Below the pieces are notes generated by a model. The model was given only the letters and a program-made list of their open reading frames with translations. It was not told the DNA's origin and made no database searches. Shown piece by piece: positions 23,671 through 33,215 of a stretch of DNA of 64,000 nucleotides; the first letter of the stretch is position 1; each line of letters begins with the position of its first letter. The stretch is from Chrysemys picta bellii (Eukaryota; Chordata; Testudines; Emydidae), in assembly GCF_011386835.1 (NCBI RefSeq), contig NC_088797.1, positions 62,955,587-63,019,586 on the forward strand, read 5' to 3'. The translations under genes and the position numbers were made by a program.

Positions 23671-24859
23671 GCTACACCGACCCTCTCTGTGCCATACGTT
23701 AGAGCAGAGGTACAGGGCAGAAGGAGTCACTCGCTCATCATGCATCAGTCTGTAGAGATGGCGCAGAGGCTGTTTATAATTGTGGAGTACAGGGGAGGAC
23801 TGAGGTTTATTACAAAGAAGGACTTGTAAACAGGAAGAGCATGTGGCCCTGGGGGCAGATTTAATAGTGATGCCTGGCGCACTCGGGAAGCGGATATAGC
23901 TGGTTAATGAGGGGTCCCTGCTCCCAGTGCCCCTGTCTGTGGCTGGGATCCCAGCTGGTACATACCCAGTGCTGGGTCACAGGGAGCACACATCCAGCAC
24001 TTTCCGACTCTACAGAGGATGTGTGGCTTGTCGGGTCACTGCTGAGCTTCATGGGTTGGAGTAGTTCTGGGTACTGGATGTGACCCTGGATGCTAAATAG
24101 CCTTCCCACCCATGCCCTTGTCCCACCTTCCTGTCTTGCTGTACACCAGAGCCAGCAGCTGGGATTCGTTATCTAACATCCCATACGGCCCTGTAAGGAA
24201 TCAGGGGGAAGGAGCATAAACAGATGAATGACTCTGGCTGGCACAAGCAGCTCTCTTTCTCCTAGTGTGGAATCTGATTCTGGACTGACCCTGTGACACT
24301 CCCCCAATCACCAAGGAGAAGGAAATGGACAGAAAGACAGGGAGGGCCACTGGGACCCTGTGTCAGTGGAATGGGAGGGTTGGGGGCCCTGAGCGCTGCT
24401 CAGGCAGGAGGAATATATGGAAATCGCCTGTGAACAAATAACAGACAATAGCAGTTATGGCAGGGCTCTGAACTGGGGGCTGTTCTGTGCCCCAACCGCC
24501 CCCACCCGATCTCTTAAGCCCTTCCCAGGGAGAGGGAGTGTTCTGTGGAAGTGAGGGCTGAGAGTGCATATTAGTGGTTTAAGGATGAACACTTTCGCAG
24601 GGACGTTACAATTATTCCCTAAACAAGAATCAGAAACCCTGAACATTCAGAGCTAATCTTAAATGTGAAAGAATCCCAGAAGGTCGGGAAATGTGCGGCG
24701 AAGGTGCTCAAACGGCTGTAACTGTGCCTTGCACTGGCCTCTGGTCCTTCTCTTATTTAAGCACTGACCCTAGGACTGATGGTTTGTGTTGTTGGAGGTT
24801 GGAGTGGACAGCTTTCATTTAGGGCTTTAAGAACTCATGGATGATGGCAGGCCACAGCC
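23671..24859. other. Unassigned intergenic sequence
   Basis: No gene or clear repeat seen. Confidence 0.5.
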
Positions 24860-24862
24860 TGA

Positions 24863-24961
24863 GGCCAGGTGTAGCCTGGAAACTTTTACCAGTATAGTAA
24901 TGATGGTCTAGCTAGTTGGTATAGCTACATGGCAATACCCTCTCTAGTGTAGACAAGACCT
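24863..24961. mobile_element. Short MITE with TGA flanks
   Basis: Ends GGCCAGGTGTAGCC and AGTGTAGACAAGACC are diverged inverted repeats. TGA lies directly outside both ends (24860-24862 and 24962-24964), as in the longer copy at 57163-57461. Confidence 0.55.
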
Positions 24962-24964
24962 GAG

Positions 24965-25650
24965 TTTGGAAAAGTCAGTTTCCAAAAAGACATGGGGGGT
25001 AGAAGGTTGGATAATCAGCTGAATACAAGCACCCAGTCCAATGCTGTGACCAAAAGGGCTAATGCGATCTTTGGATGCATGAACAGGGGAATCTCAAGTA
25101 GGTGTAGCAAGGTTATTTTACCTCCATATTTGACACTGGTGCAACTGATGCTGGAATACCGTGTCCAGTTGTGGTGTCCACAATTCAAGAAGGCAGTTGA
25201 AAAGTTGGAGAGGGTTCAGAGAAGAGCCACAAGAATGATTAAAAAATTAAAGCTGCCTTATAGTGATAGACACAATCTATTTAGCTTACAAAAAGGTTAG
25301 GGGTGATGCAATTACAGTCTATAAGTACCTACATGGGGAACAAATATTAATAATGGACTCCTCAGTCTAACAGAGAAAGGTATAACGTGATCCAATGGCT
25401 GGAGGTTGGAGCTACACAAATTCAGACTGGAAATAAGGTGTACATTGTTAACAGTGAGTATAATTAACCATTGGAACAATGTACCAAGGATCACGGTGGA
25501 TTCTCTATCACTGGCAATTTTTAAATCAAGATTGGCTGTTTTTCTAAAAGATCTGTTCTAGGAATTGTTCTGGGGCAGTTCTCTGGCCTGTGTTATGCGG
25601 GAGGTCAGACTAGATGGTCACAGTCATCCCTTCTAGCCTTGGAATCTAGG
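24965..25650 (+). mobile_element. CR1 LINE 3' fragment
   Basis: Encodes DNQLNTSTQSNAVTKRANAI and KLERVQRRATRMIKKLKL, the CR1 C-terminal blocks, then the CR1 3' UTR ending GGTCAGACTAGATGGTCACA. Confidence 0.85.
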
Positions 25651-26967
25651 AATAATTGTCCCATGATCCGGCCCCTCCCATCCTCATCTTCTCTTTGACA
25701 CCTTTTGTCACCATGTCTCTAAGGTGTTTGCATCCTAGGGCTGAAAAAGTCAGGTGTTTTGAAAGAGCTCTTTGGGGCTGATCTTCAATCCCTTTGAGCT
25801 GCTCACATTTCTGAATGACGTCATAAAACCATGCTTGAAAATACAGCCGACACTTGCAAAGCAGAATGCCTAAAGTCAGGCTCCGAAGCCCACCGTTGCT
25901 TAGACCCATATCTAGGCATTTGGGGCCAGATTTTCAAAGAGTTCAGTATCTGACAGCTCCTATTTAAAGCACCTAAATGGAGCAGACAGATTTTTGAAAG
26001 TGACCAACCCTCAGAAGAGTATATGAAGAATAACAGGAGAGGCTGAGCAGCCTGCAAGCCTGGCCTCTGTATTTAAGTGCTGAAAAGCTTGTGCTTACTA
26101 GACTTTTGCATATCCCATGAACTGATTGCCAATTATCTCAAAATACTTAACATCTCTGTATGGGCTGGTTCTGATCTAGGGGCTTGGCACTGCCCTCAGA
26201 GCACCTGCTAAGCTCCTGCCAAAATCCATGGACTTCCCGTCCTGCCAACTTTGGGAATTTTGTCACAAGTCTTGCAGTAGTTGCTTTTCGTAAAGCCCCA
26301 GCTCCTGGAGTCAGAGGAATCTCAGCTTTCATTTTTAAAAAAGTTTTAGCCCTTCTGATTGCGGAGGAAAGCGTAACCCAAGTGTGTCCTAAGGGCAACA
26401 AAAAAACTCCCAGCACTGACTATTAAACAAACCTCCTGATTTTAACCAGGTCTCCTGACTGATGGGTTTTGAACACTTGGCCTTGGAGACACTGGCACAT
26501 GCATGCATGAGCCCTCGCTCCAGTCAGGTTGGTTCTGAGCTGTAGTTTGTTTCTGGCTAGTTCAGGAGAACTAGGAGCTGGGCTCAGGCTGTGCTGTGTG
26601 TGTTTTTATGGCTTTGAGAGAGATTTTGGGAGGCCTGGGCAGCTGACCAGTAGCACATTCATAAAGTTATGGCAGGAATCACCAGAGGTGCTGTTACATA
26701 CAGCCTGCAATTTCCTGTTCGCTTGCCAGCAGTGTTCAGTCTTGGAAGGAATGCTGTGTAGGCATTCCATCAATGGTGCAGTTTCTTTGTAGGTGAGCTG
26801 TGCAAGCAGCAAGGGGTGGAGGGATTGCTCTGTCCCAGTCACTCTGACTAGACCTCTTCCGTGGGCCACGGTTGCTCCCGAGGCACTGGGCGTCGGTGTT
26901 GGGCACTTGGCTAAGAGGCTGGGAAGAGGAGGCTGACGGTGAGTGGAGTCCTCTTACTGCTGTTTGG
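25651..26967. other. Unassigned sequence upstream of CALY
   Basis: No repeat recognised. A strong donor-like CGGTGAGT at 26938-26945 could close a 5' non-coding exon of CALY, but nothing else supports it. Confidence 0.4.
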
Positions 26968-26975
26968 ATATGCAA

Positions 26976-27085
26976 TAGGGTGAGCAGATAGGGACAGTCC
27001 CGATATTTTGGACTTTGTCATATATAGGTACCTATTAACCCCCACCATTGTCCTTATTTTTCACACTTGCTATCTGGTCACCCTA
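26976..27085. mobile_element. Minimal 110-bp hAT MITE
   Basis: The ends are TAGGGTGAGCAGATAG and CTATCTGGTCACCCTA with a perfect 8-bp TSD, ATATGCAA (26968-26975 and 27086-27093). It lies about 540 bp upstream of the CALY start codon. Confidence 0.92.
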
Positions 27086-27608
27086 ATATGCAAACAGCTG
27101 GCAACAGGCATGGTACAAAGTCCCTGATCCACCCAGCTCTGAACCTGGTGGCACTGGGTCCAAATCTGAACATGGGACCCAGCCTCTCTGTGGGAACACT
27201 GCGGTGGGCGGCATCTATAGCTGAGAGACTATCTGGGAGCAAAGGAGTTGGGGGTGAGGGATGGGACGGTTTGATCCATTTCTCAGTGAAGGTAGTTGGA
27301 AGGGCTGCACAGTGGGATTTCTGGCGGGGAACAGCTTGCACAGCTCCCTTGGCTCAGTGATGGGGCCTCACCAGCACCTCTCCAGGCAGTCCCAGCCATG
27401 GCCATGCCAGTGTGCAGCCAAAACCCCACCAGCCCCGTCTGGGGCTCTGGGACTCAGTTAGCTCAGAGCATTGTGGTGCTGTGCGGCTGTGCACAGAGGG
27501 ACGCTGCCGTGATCATGGCCCGACAAAACGGGATTCTGGGTAATCCGCGGCTGTCTCTGGAAACCAAGCAACTGTCTGACCTATTGCCTCTCCCTCCCTC
27601 CCTCTCAG

Positions 27609-27761
27609 AAGCATTATCTGACCATGGTGAAACTGGGCAGCAATCTCTGTGAGAAGCCAGACAAGGAGCAGGGCACCGGCAGCGGTGATGACAGCTTTGA
27701 CAACATCCCTTTGATAACGCCGCTGGACGTCAACCAGCTACAGCAGCCCTTCCCTGACAAG
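27609..27761 (+). CDS. CALY: CALY (calcyon), first coding exon
   Basis: First coding exon of calcyon, a small single-pass vesicular protein of neurons in the NSG1/NSG2/CALY family, known for roles in clathrin-linked endocytosis and receptor trafficking. A pyrimidine tract and AG at 27607-27608 precede 15 bases of 5' UTR. The ATG at 27624 has A at -3 and G at +4, a strong Kozak context. Coding runs 27624-27761 (46 codons, phase 0) and stops at a GTAATA donor at 27762. The peptide starts MVKLGSN, the family's usual N terminus, and contains the conserved block [16 protein letters not shown] (residues 25-40) followed by PFPDK. Family membership is very clear from this block, and the choice of CALY over NSG1 or NSG2 rests on exons 3 and 4. 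Reading through the donor gives a meaningless tail, so the exon ends here. Confidence 0.94.
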
Positions 27762-27978
27762 GTAATACCAGCGGTGCCCCTCGGTGGCCAACACCAAGTG
27801 CAAGTCCCCTCTGCCCCTGCTGGCCCCCTCACCCTGTCTGATGGGGCAGCAGTGGTGCTTTGCTGCTTCATTTGCCTCTCAGGAGCTATTAACCACTTTC
27901 TGGTTCTCCCGGGGCCCTGTGCTGTGTGTGAAACCAGCAGCCAAGCCCAGCATGTCCCCTGTTCCCACAATCCCGCTG

Positions 27979-28102
27979 CTGGGGCTGGGTTTGCTCAAGG
28001 GAAATTGGACTGTGCCAGCCGGGATGTGTGCGGCCATGCCCCAACACGTTCAGGGGAACTCAACAATAGTCAGTGCAGCAGAATCCACCCTTGGGCCAGT
28101 GA
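27979..28102 (+). repeat. Direct duplication, copy 1 (123 of 124 identical)
   Basis: Identical to 28698-28821 except for one A/G difference (28002 against 28721). The offset is 719 bp. No known repeat was recognised in it. Confidence 0.95.
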
Positions 28103-28697
28103 CAAAGGGACCACGATTTCCTTCGTGAGTGAAAATTTCAGAAAAAAATCGTGTGAGGTAAAGGAAAAAAACAATGAAATGAATAAAACTGAGTTTCTTC
28201 TGGATTCGGTTATGTGGGGGCGTGATTAGCCAGGGGTGCTTCACCTTTTCCCATAGTAGAGCCAGGCTCTCGGATGGTGTAAATTGGGCTCTTTGTGCCA
28301 GCTGGGGACCTGGCCCAGAATTGCTCTCTGGCCATGGTGTCTGTGCCTCTTTATTTGCTGGTTCGAGAACATGGACAGATGCTGTGCTTAGCCCGTAGCT
28401 AAGCTTTGAGACTAAAAGCTAACGTTCAGAACTGACAGCACGCTGATAGCAGCTCCATCACCCCCTCACCACAGGCCCCTCGCTCTCCCATGGTAAGGTC
28501 CTCCCCCTGGGGCTCACTGAGCAAAAACATGCCATCTGCATGCTAGCTAGTCAGTGTGTGCAAGCCAATGTGTGCAAATAGGTCTCTGGTTCTGTGCAAC
28601 ACTTTTGTTTCCCAGGAGTGAGGGATGGACACTTTTGCAGAAACGAGCCAATTCAGGGAAATCCAAACTTCTTTGTGAACAATTGGCAAACACAACA

Positions 28698-28821
28698 CTG
28701 GGGCTGGGTTTGCTCAAGGGGAATTGGACTGTGCCAGCCGGGATGTGTGCGGCCATGCCCCAACACGTTCAGGGGAACTCAACAATAGTCAGTGCAGCAG
28801 AATCCACCCTTGGGCCAGTGA
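28698..28821 (+). repeat. Direct duplication, copy 2 (123 of 124 identical)
   Basis: Second copy of the segment at 27979-28102. The homology stops sharply: copy 1 is preceded by TCCCG and followed by CAAAGGG; copy 2 is preceded by AACA and followed by TTCTCG. Confidence 0.95.
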
Positions 28822-29202
28822 TTCTCGTTTACACTAAGGCCGCTATACGTTGCTGTGCCACTGTAAAGGGGTCTTACAGTGTGCACATGTACCCTGCCAG
28901 AGCAAGTGGTGGAAAGGAGCAGTGGTGTGAATGAGACTCCGCCCCTATGTGTTTGCTGGGGCCTCTGTGGAGGGCTGGAGGACAAGGCTGGAGTGAGGCA
29001 GGAAGCAGGAACAGGTGGAAAGGCAGGGCTCAGCAGTCAGGCAAGTAGGCAGGGTCCATAGTAGCAGCTAGTCAAGATTCCTCTACTTGCTCAGACAACT
29101 TCCTGTGTCTCTTTCTGGTTTATATAGAGCTTCCCAGCCAATCAGTGGGGCTGGACATCTCCCCCAGTCAGGAGCTTTGTGGGTGGGGCCCTTTGTGAGG
29201 TA

Positions 29203-30456
29203 TAGGGTTACCATATTTTGTGCCTCCAAATGGAGGACACCCCCAGGAGCCCCAGCCCCGCCCCCAGCCCCGCCCCCGCCCCAACTCCGCCCCCTCCCGA
29301 AGTCTCCGCCCCCTCCCCTGCTTCCGCGAAATTTGAGTCGGGAAGCCTGTAGCAGGTAAGGGGTGGTGTGGGGGGAGGAGGCGCGGCCCAGGCTGGCCCC
29401 ATGGAGGCGGCCAGCCTGGGTCGGCTCGGGCCCTGGGGTGCCGGCCCCGGCCCACCACCCCCGGCCCGCCCAGCACTGCCGGCCCGGCGCACCCCCCGGC
29501 TCGCGGACCCCCCGGCCCAGCGGACCCCGCGGCCCAGCGGACCCCCCCCCGGCTCCCGGCCCCGCGGACCCCGCGGACCCCCCGGCCCGCGGCCCAGCGG
29601 ACCCCCCCGGCTCCCGGCCCCGCGGACCTCCCGGCCCAGCGGACCCCGCGGCCCAGCGGACCCCCCCGGCTCCCGGCCCCGCGGGCCCGGACTGGCCCCC
29701 GGCCCCCCCGGCTCGCGGCCCCGCGGACCACCCGGCCCAGCGGACCCCCCGGACCCATCCGGCTCCCGGCCCCGCGGACGTCCCGGCCCCGCGGCCCCCC
29801 TGGCTCCCGGCCCCGCGGCCCAGCGGAGCCCCCGGCCCCCCCGGCTCGCGGCCCCGCGGGCCCGGACTGGCCCCCGGCCCTGCGGCCCCCCCGGCTCGCG
29901 GCCCAGCGGACCTCCCGGCCCCGCGGCCCCCCCGGCTCGCGGCCCCGCGGACCCCGCGGCCCAGCGGACCCTCCCGGCCCAGCGGCCCCCGCGGACCCTC
30001 CCGGCCCAGCGGCCCCCGCGGCCCCCCCCGGCTCCCGGCCCCGCGGCCCAGCGGAGCCCCCGGCCCCCCCGGCTCGCGGCCCTGCGGGCCCGGACTGGCC
30101 CCCGGCCCCGCGGACCCCCCGGCTCGCGGCCCAGCGGACCTCCCGGCCCAGCGGACCCCCCGGCCCCGCGGCCCAGCGGAGCCCCCGGCTCGCGGCCCCA
30201 CGGACCCCCCGGACCGGCACCGCGCCCCCGGCTCCCCGCCCGGCCCCGCGCCCACCCCGGACCGGCACTGCGACCCCGGCCCGGCACCGCGCGCCCGGCC
30301 GGGCTCGGCACCATGCCCCCGGCCCCGCGGCCCCGGCCAAAGAGCCCTCCCGATTTTCCCGGACATGCCCGGCTTTTGGGGATTTCCCTCCGGACGGGGA
30401 TTTGAGCCCCCAAAAGCCGGACATGTCCGGGAAAATCCGGACGTATGGTAACCCTA
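29203..30456. mobile_element. Non-autonomous hAT element with extreme GC tandem interior
   Basis: The inverted ends are TAGGGTTACCATA and TATGGTAACCCTA with a perfect 8-bp TSD, GTGAGGTA (29195-29202 and 30457-30464). The interior 29440-30340 is built from CGGCCC/CGCGG/CCCCCCGGCTC blocks. Open frames of 340-430 codons on both strands read only Gly/Ala/Arg/Pro repeats and are artefacts of this composition. A hairpin lies at 30352-30439. It sits in the CALY intron. Confidence 0.95.
29440..30340. repeat. GC-rich tandem array inside the hAT element
   Basis: About 900 bp of irregular short units combining GGCCCAGCGGACC, CCCCCCGGCTCGCGG and GGCCCGGACTGGCCCCC; the longer phrase with GGACTGGCCCC recurs at about 29688, 29861 and 30090. 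CpG density is very high. Confidence 0.9.
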
Positions 30457-31952
30457 GTGAGGTAGAGCTTTACTGGCCCCCTTCTCCAGTCATTCAGGTG
30501 AACTGCTGGGTAGTGGCCATGGTTTGAATACTGTCTGGGGATGCCCGGGTTCGAGGCCTGCCATCCTTCACATCATCCCCTCTCTTAGGGCACCCTCTGG
30601 TGGGAGGGGCAGTTGAGAGTGGTGAGGGAATTGGTCCTGAATGTGGGTTGGAACATCCATGAGTGTCTGCCAGGAATGCATGTTAAACAGTATTGGACCA
30701 GAATAAACCAGATGGGACTCAGCCTCCCTTATCGGCCTTATCAAAATGCTCATGCAGTTGGCTTTTTCCAACCAAAAAACATTGTCGGAAAAATTGCCAA
30801 CCGGCTGTTGGCTGAGCACCCTCTGCCCGATGGCCAAAGTTGGGGCCCTTGGGTTGGGGACTTGGAGCTGCCCCATGTGATGCTGTCTCTGTCGTCTCTC
30901 TCCTTAAGCCCAATTTCTCAGCTCTGTGTTTTGGATGGACAGTCTTTGCTCCTCTCTGCTAACCTGGGGTTAGTCACTGGGGGAGAGCGAGTGTCTCTGC
31001 ATTTCAGTCTCCCCTGGCCCTGGCTCCTCCATCACTCCTCTCGCTTTGTGCTTTGTGGCGCCCATTCTCTGCTGCATCAGAGCAGCACTTGGACATAGCG
31101 GAGAGTGGGAGTGCAGAGAGCCAGCGGCAGCTTCCTGCCCCTTGGCTGCCCAGCCCTGGAGAAGGTTAGGCCAGAGGGGACTTACTGTAATGTCACCAGA
31201 ATAAGCTTGGGCCCACAACACCCTGGCTCATCCCCTCCTTCCATTGTTGTGGGGAGAGGGTGTGGAAAGTGGCTATGCGATCAGAGAGTCCCCAGCATGG
31301 GGAGCTCTGCTGAGAATTTCTAGCTGCTCCACGCTGCATAAGAGGCTGTATCAGACCAAAGAATCTGGCCCAGTGTCTCCAGTGTCCCACTTCTCCCTTG
31401 GCATGTGGTGAGAGTTTCGCTTGGCTTTGCGCTCATCTCTGTTGGGGGTCCGATGCCAGGCTGCCGGTTGTGGGCAGGGAGCCATGGTTTGCTGTTGCCT
31501 TGTCTATGTTGGTGCCAGTCACTCTTGTATTCATCTCCCGTGTCACTGGTTCTGGAGATGGAGAGGAGGCGAGTTTTGGGGTGTAGCTATACAGAAATGA
31601 ATGAGGGCTCGCTCTGGAGTGAGCATGTGGCTTTGGGTTGGGGGGGTGTTTGCTGCTGGAGTGGTACCCAGGGGCTGGTGTCCTCGTGCGGTGTTGGTCG
31701 GGGGATCACAGCTGTTGTTACTGGGAGTTCAGGGCACAGACTTTGTTGGCACAGTTGCTTTTGGGAGTTTTCTTCCAGTCAGGATGATCGGCTGTTACCA
31801 CTGGGCCCAGACCTAACTCCTTATCAGAGAAGGAGTTGGGTGACGCTGCAGAAAGGCATTAACCGAGGGCTGTATTCATTCAGTGGTTTCTTTATGGCAC
31901 AGGAGGTCTGTAGGGTTTCTCTGGCACTGTAACAGAAAGTCTGCAGCTCCTC

Positions 31953-32352
31953 GGCCATGTCCACACTACAGAATTATGACGACCTAACTTATGTCAGATA
32001 CAGCCACCATGGTTATTAAATCGCTTGTGTGTGTGCACACTCAGCTTCTTGTGTCAGCGGTGTGCATCCTCACCAGGAGTGCTTGTGTCGATTGCATTGT
32101 CAGCATGGGGCATTGTGGGAAGGCTGCAGGAGGCCAGTAACAGTTGATGTAAGCAACACAGCGTCTAAACTGACACCGTGTCAACTGAATGACATCGACC
32201 GTGACTCCGTGCTGCTCGGAGAGGTGGCGTTACTAAATCAGCATCGAGAGGCACTGATGTGGGCGGGAGCCAAATTGAAGTGAAGACACTTCCACAGCTA
32301 GGTCAATGCGAGGCAGCATACGCCGACCTAACCGTGTAACGTAGACCAGGCC
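31953..32352. mobile_element. Diverged MITE (GGCCATGTCCACACTAC ends)
   Basis: The left end GGCCATGTCCACACTAC and the right end GTAACGTAGACCAGGCC are imperfect inverted repeats. GACCTAACTTATGTC near the left mirrors GCCGACCTAACC near the right. It is related in its ends to 57163-57461; the TSD is ambiguous. Confidence 0.55.
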
Positions 32353-32989
32353 TCCATCCGTCTGGTGAAGCATGCCTGTAGCACACATGTTCAGCTGCTG
32401 GTGGGTGCCCACAGGCAGAGAGGACTTTGGTCAGGACATGGGGACCCTTCAGGGCTTGACTCTGAACTATCCTGGGTTTTATTTTCCAGGTTATCCCTCG
32501 TTGGCATATTCTTCTGTGGGCTGTCACAAGAGGACATTGGTGTAACTTGCTGGAGAGTGGGTGTGACAGGTCCCCACCGTGCTGATCTGCAGAGGCTATG
32601 TGCCTGTTACAGTCCCAGCTACGCAGCCTTGTGCTTCTTGCCTGGGAGGCCCCCACTTCAATCCACAGGGTGCTGACTGTCCCAACAGCAGGTCCTCGTC
32701 ACCAGCAACCTGCAGACACTGTGGCCCCAGTGCTCGGCTGCCTGGTGCCCCGAGCGAAGGGAGGGCAGAGTGTTCACCCCCAGTTCACACTGGGGTTTGA
32801 CCACATCAGGTGCAGGGAAGGCTTTGGGGCTGGTTTCTGAGCTCCACTCCATCCCATTTACATTGCTCCTGCAGAGCTTCAGGGACAGAAAACTACCCTG
32901 AGCAGGCTATTCCCTTTGCACAGCGACTCCCTGGCAGGTGTGGACCTGGGTGTGCCAGACGTATCTCATTTCCTCTTGGCCTTCCCAGA

Positions 32990-33215
32990 AATAAGGCGCA
33001 CGTTTTTAACAGTGAGGATAAATTAACCATTGGATCAACTGACCAAGTGCCATGGTGGATTCTCCATTGCTGTCAATTTTTAAATCAGGCTTGGATGTTT
33101 TCCTACAAGATCTGCTCTAGGGGCAGGGCCAGGTCTCTGGCCTGTGCTGCACAGGTGGTCAGACTAGATGATCACAGTGATCCCTTCTGGCCTTGGGATC
33201 TATGACGCTGTGAAC
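32990..33215 (+). mobile_element. CR1 LINE 3' UTR fragment
   Basis: AATAAGGCGCACGTTTTTAA, ACCATTGGATCAACTGACC and the terminal GTCAGACTAGATGATCACAG are the standard CR1 3' phrases. Non-coding only. Confidence 0.85.

Noticed and set aside
27762..28229. Read-through of the first CALY coding exon
   Set aside because: The AAG|GTAATA donor and the match of the next exon in phase show that it is intron; the tail shows no family similarity.
29083..30451. Open frames of 345-427 codons on both strands (Gly/Ala/Arg/Pro-rich)
   Set aside because: They lie in the GC tandem array of a hAT element with clear ends and TSD; frames are open on both strands because stop codons are rare at this composition.
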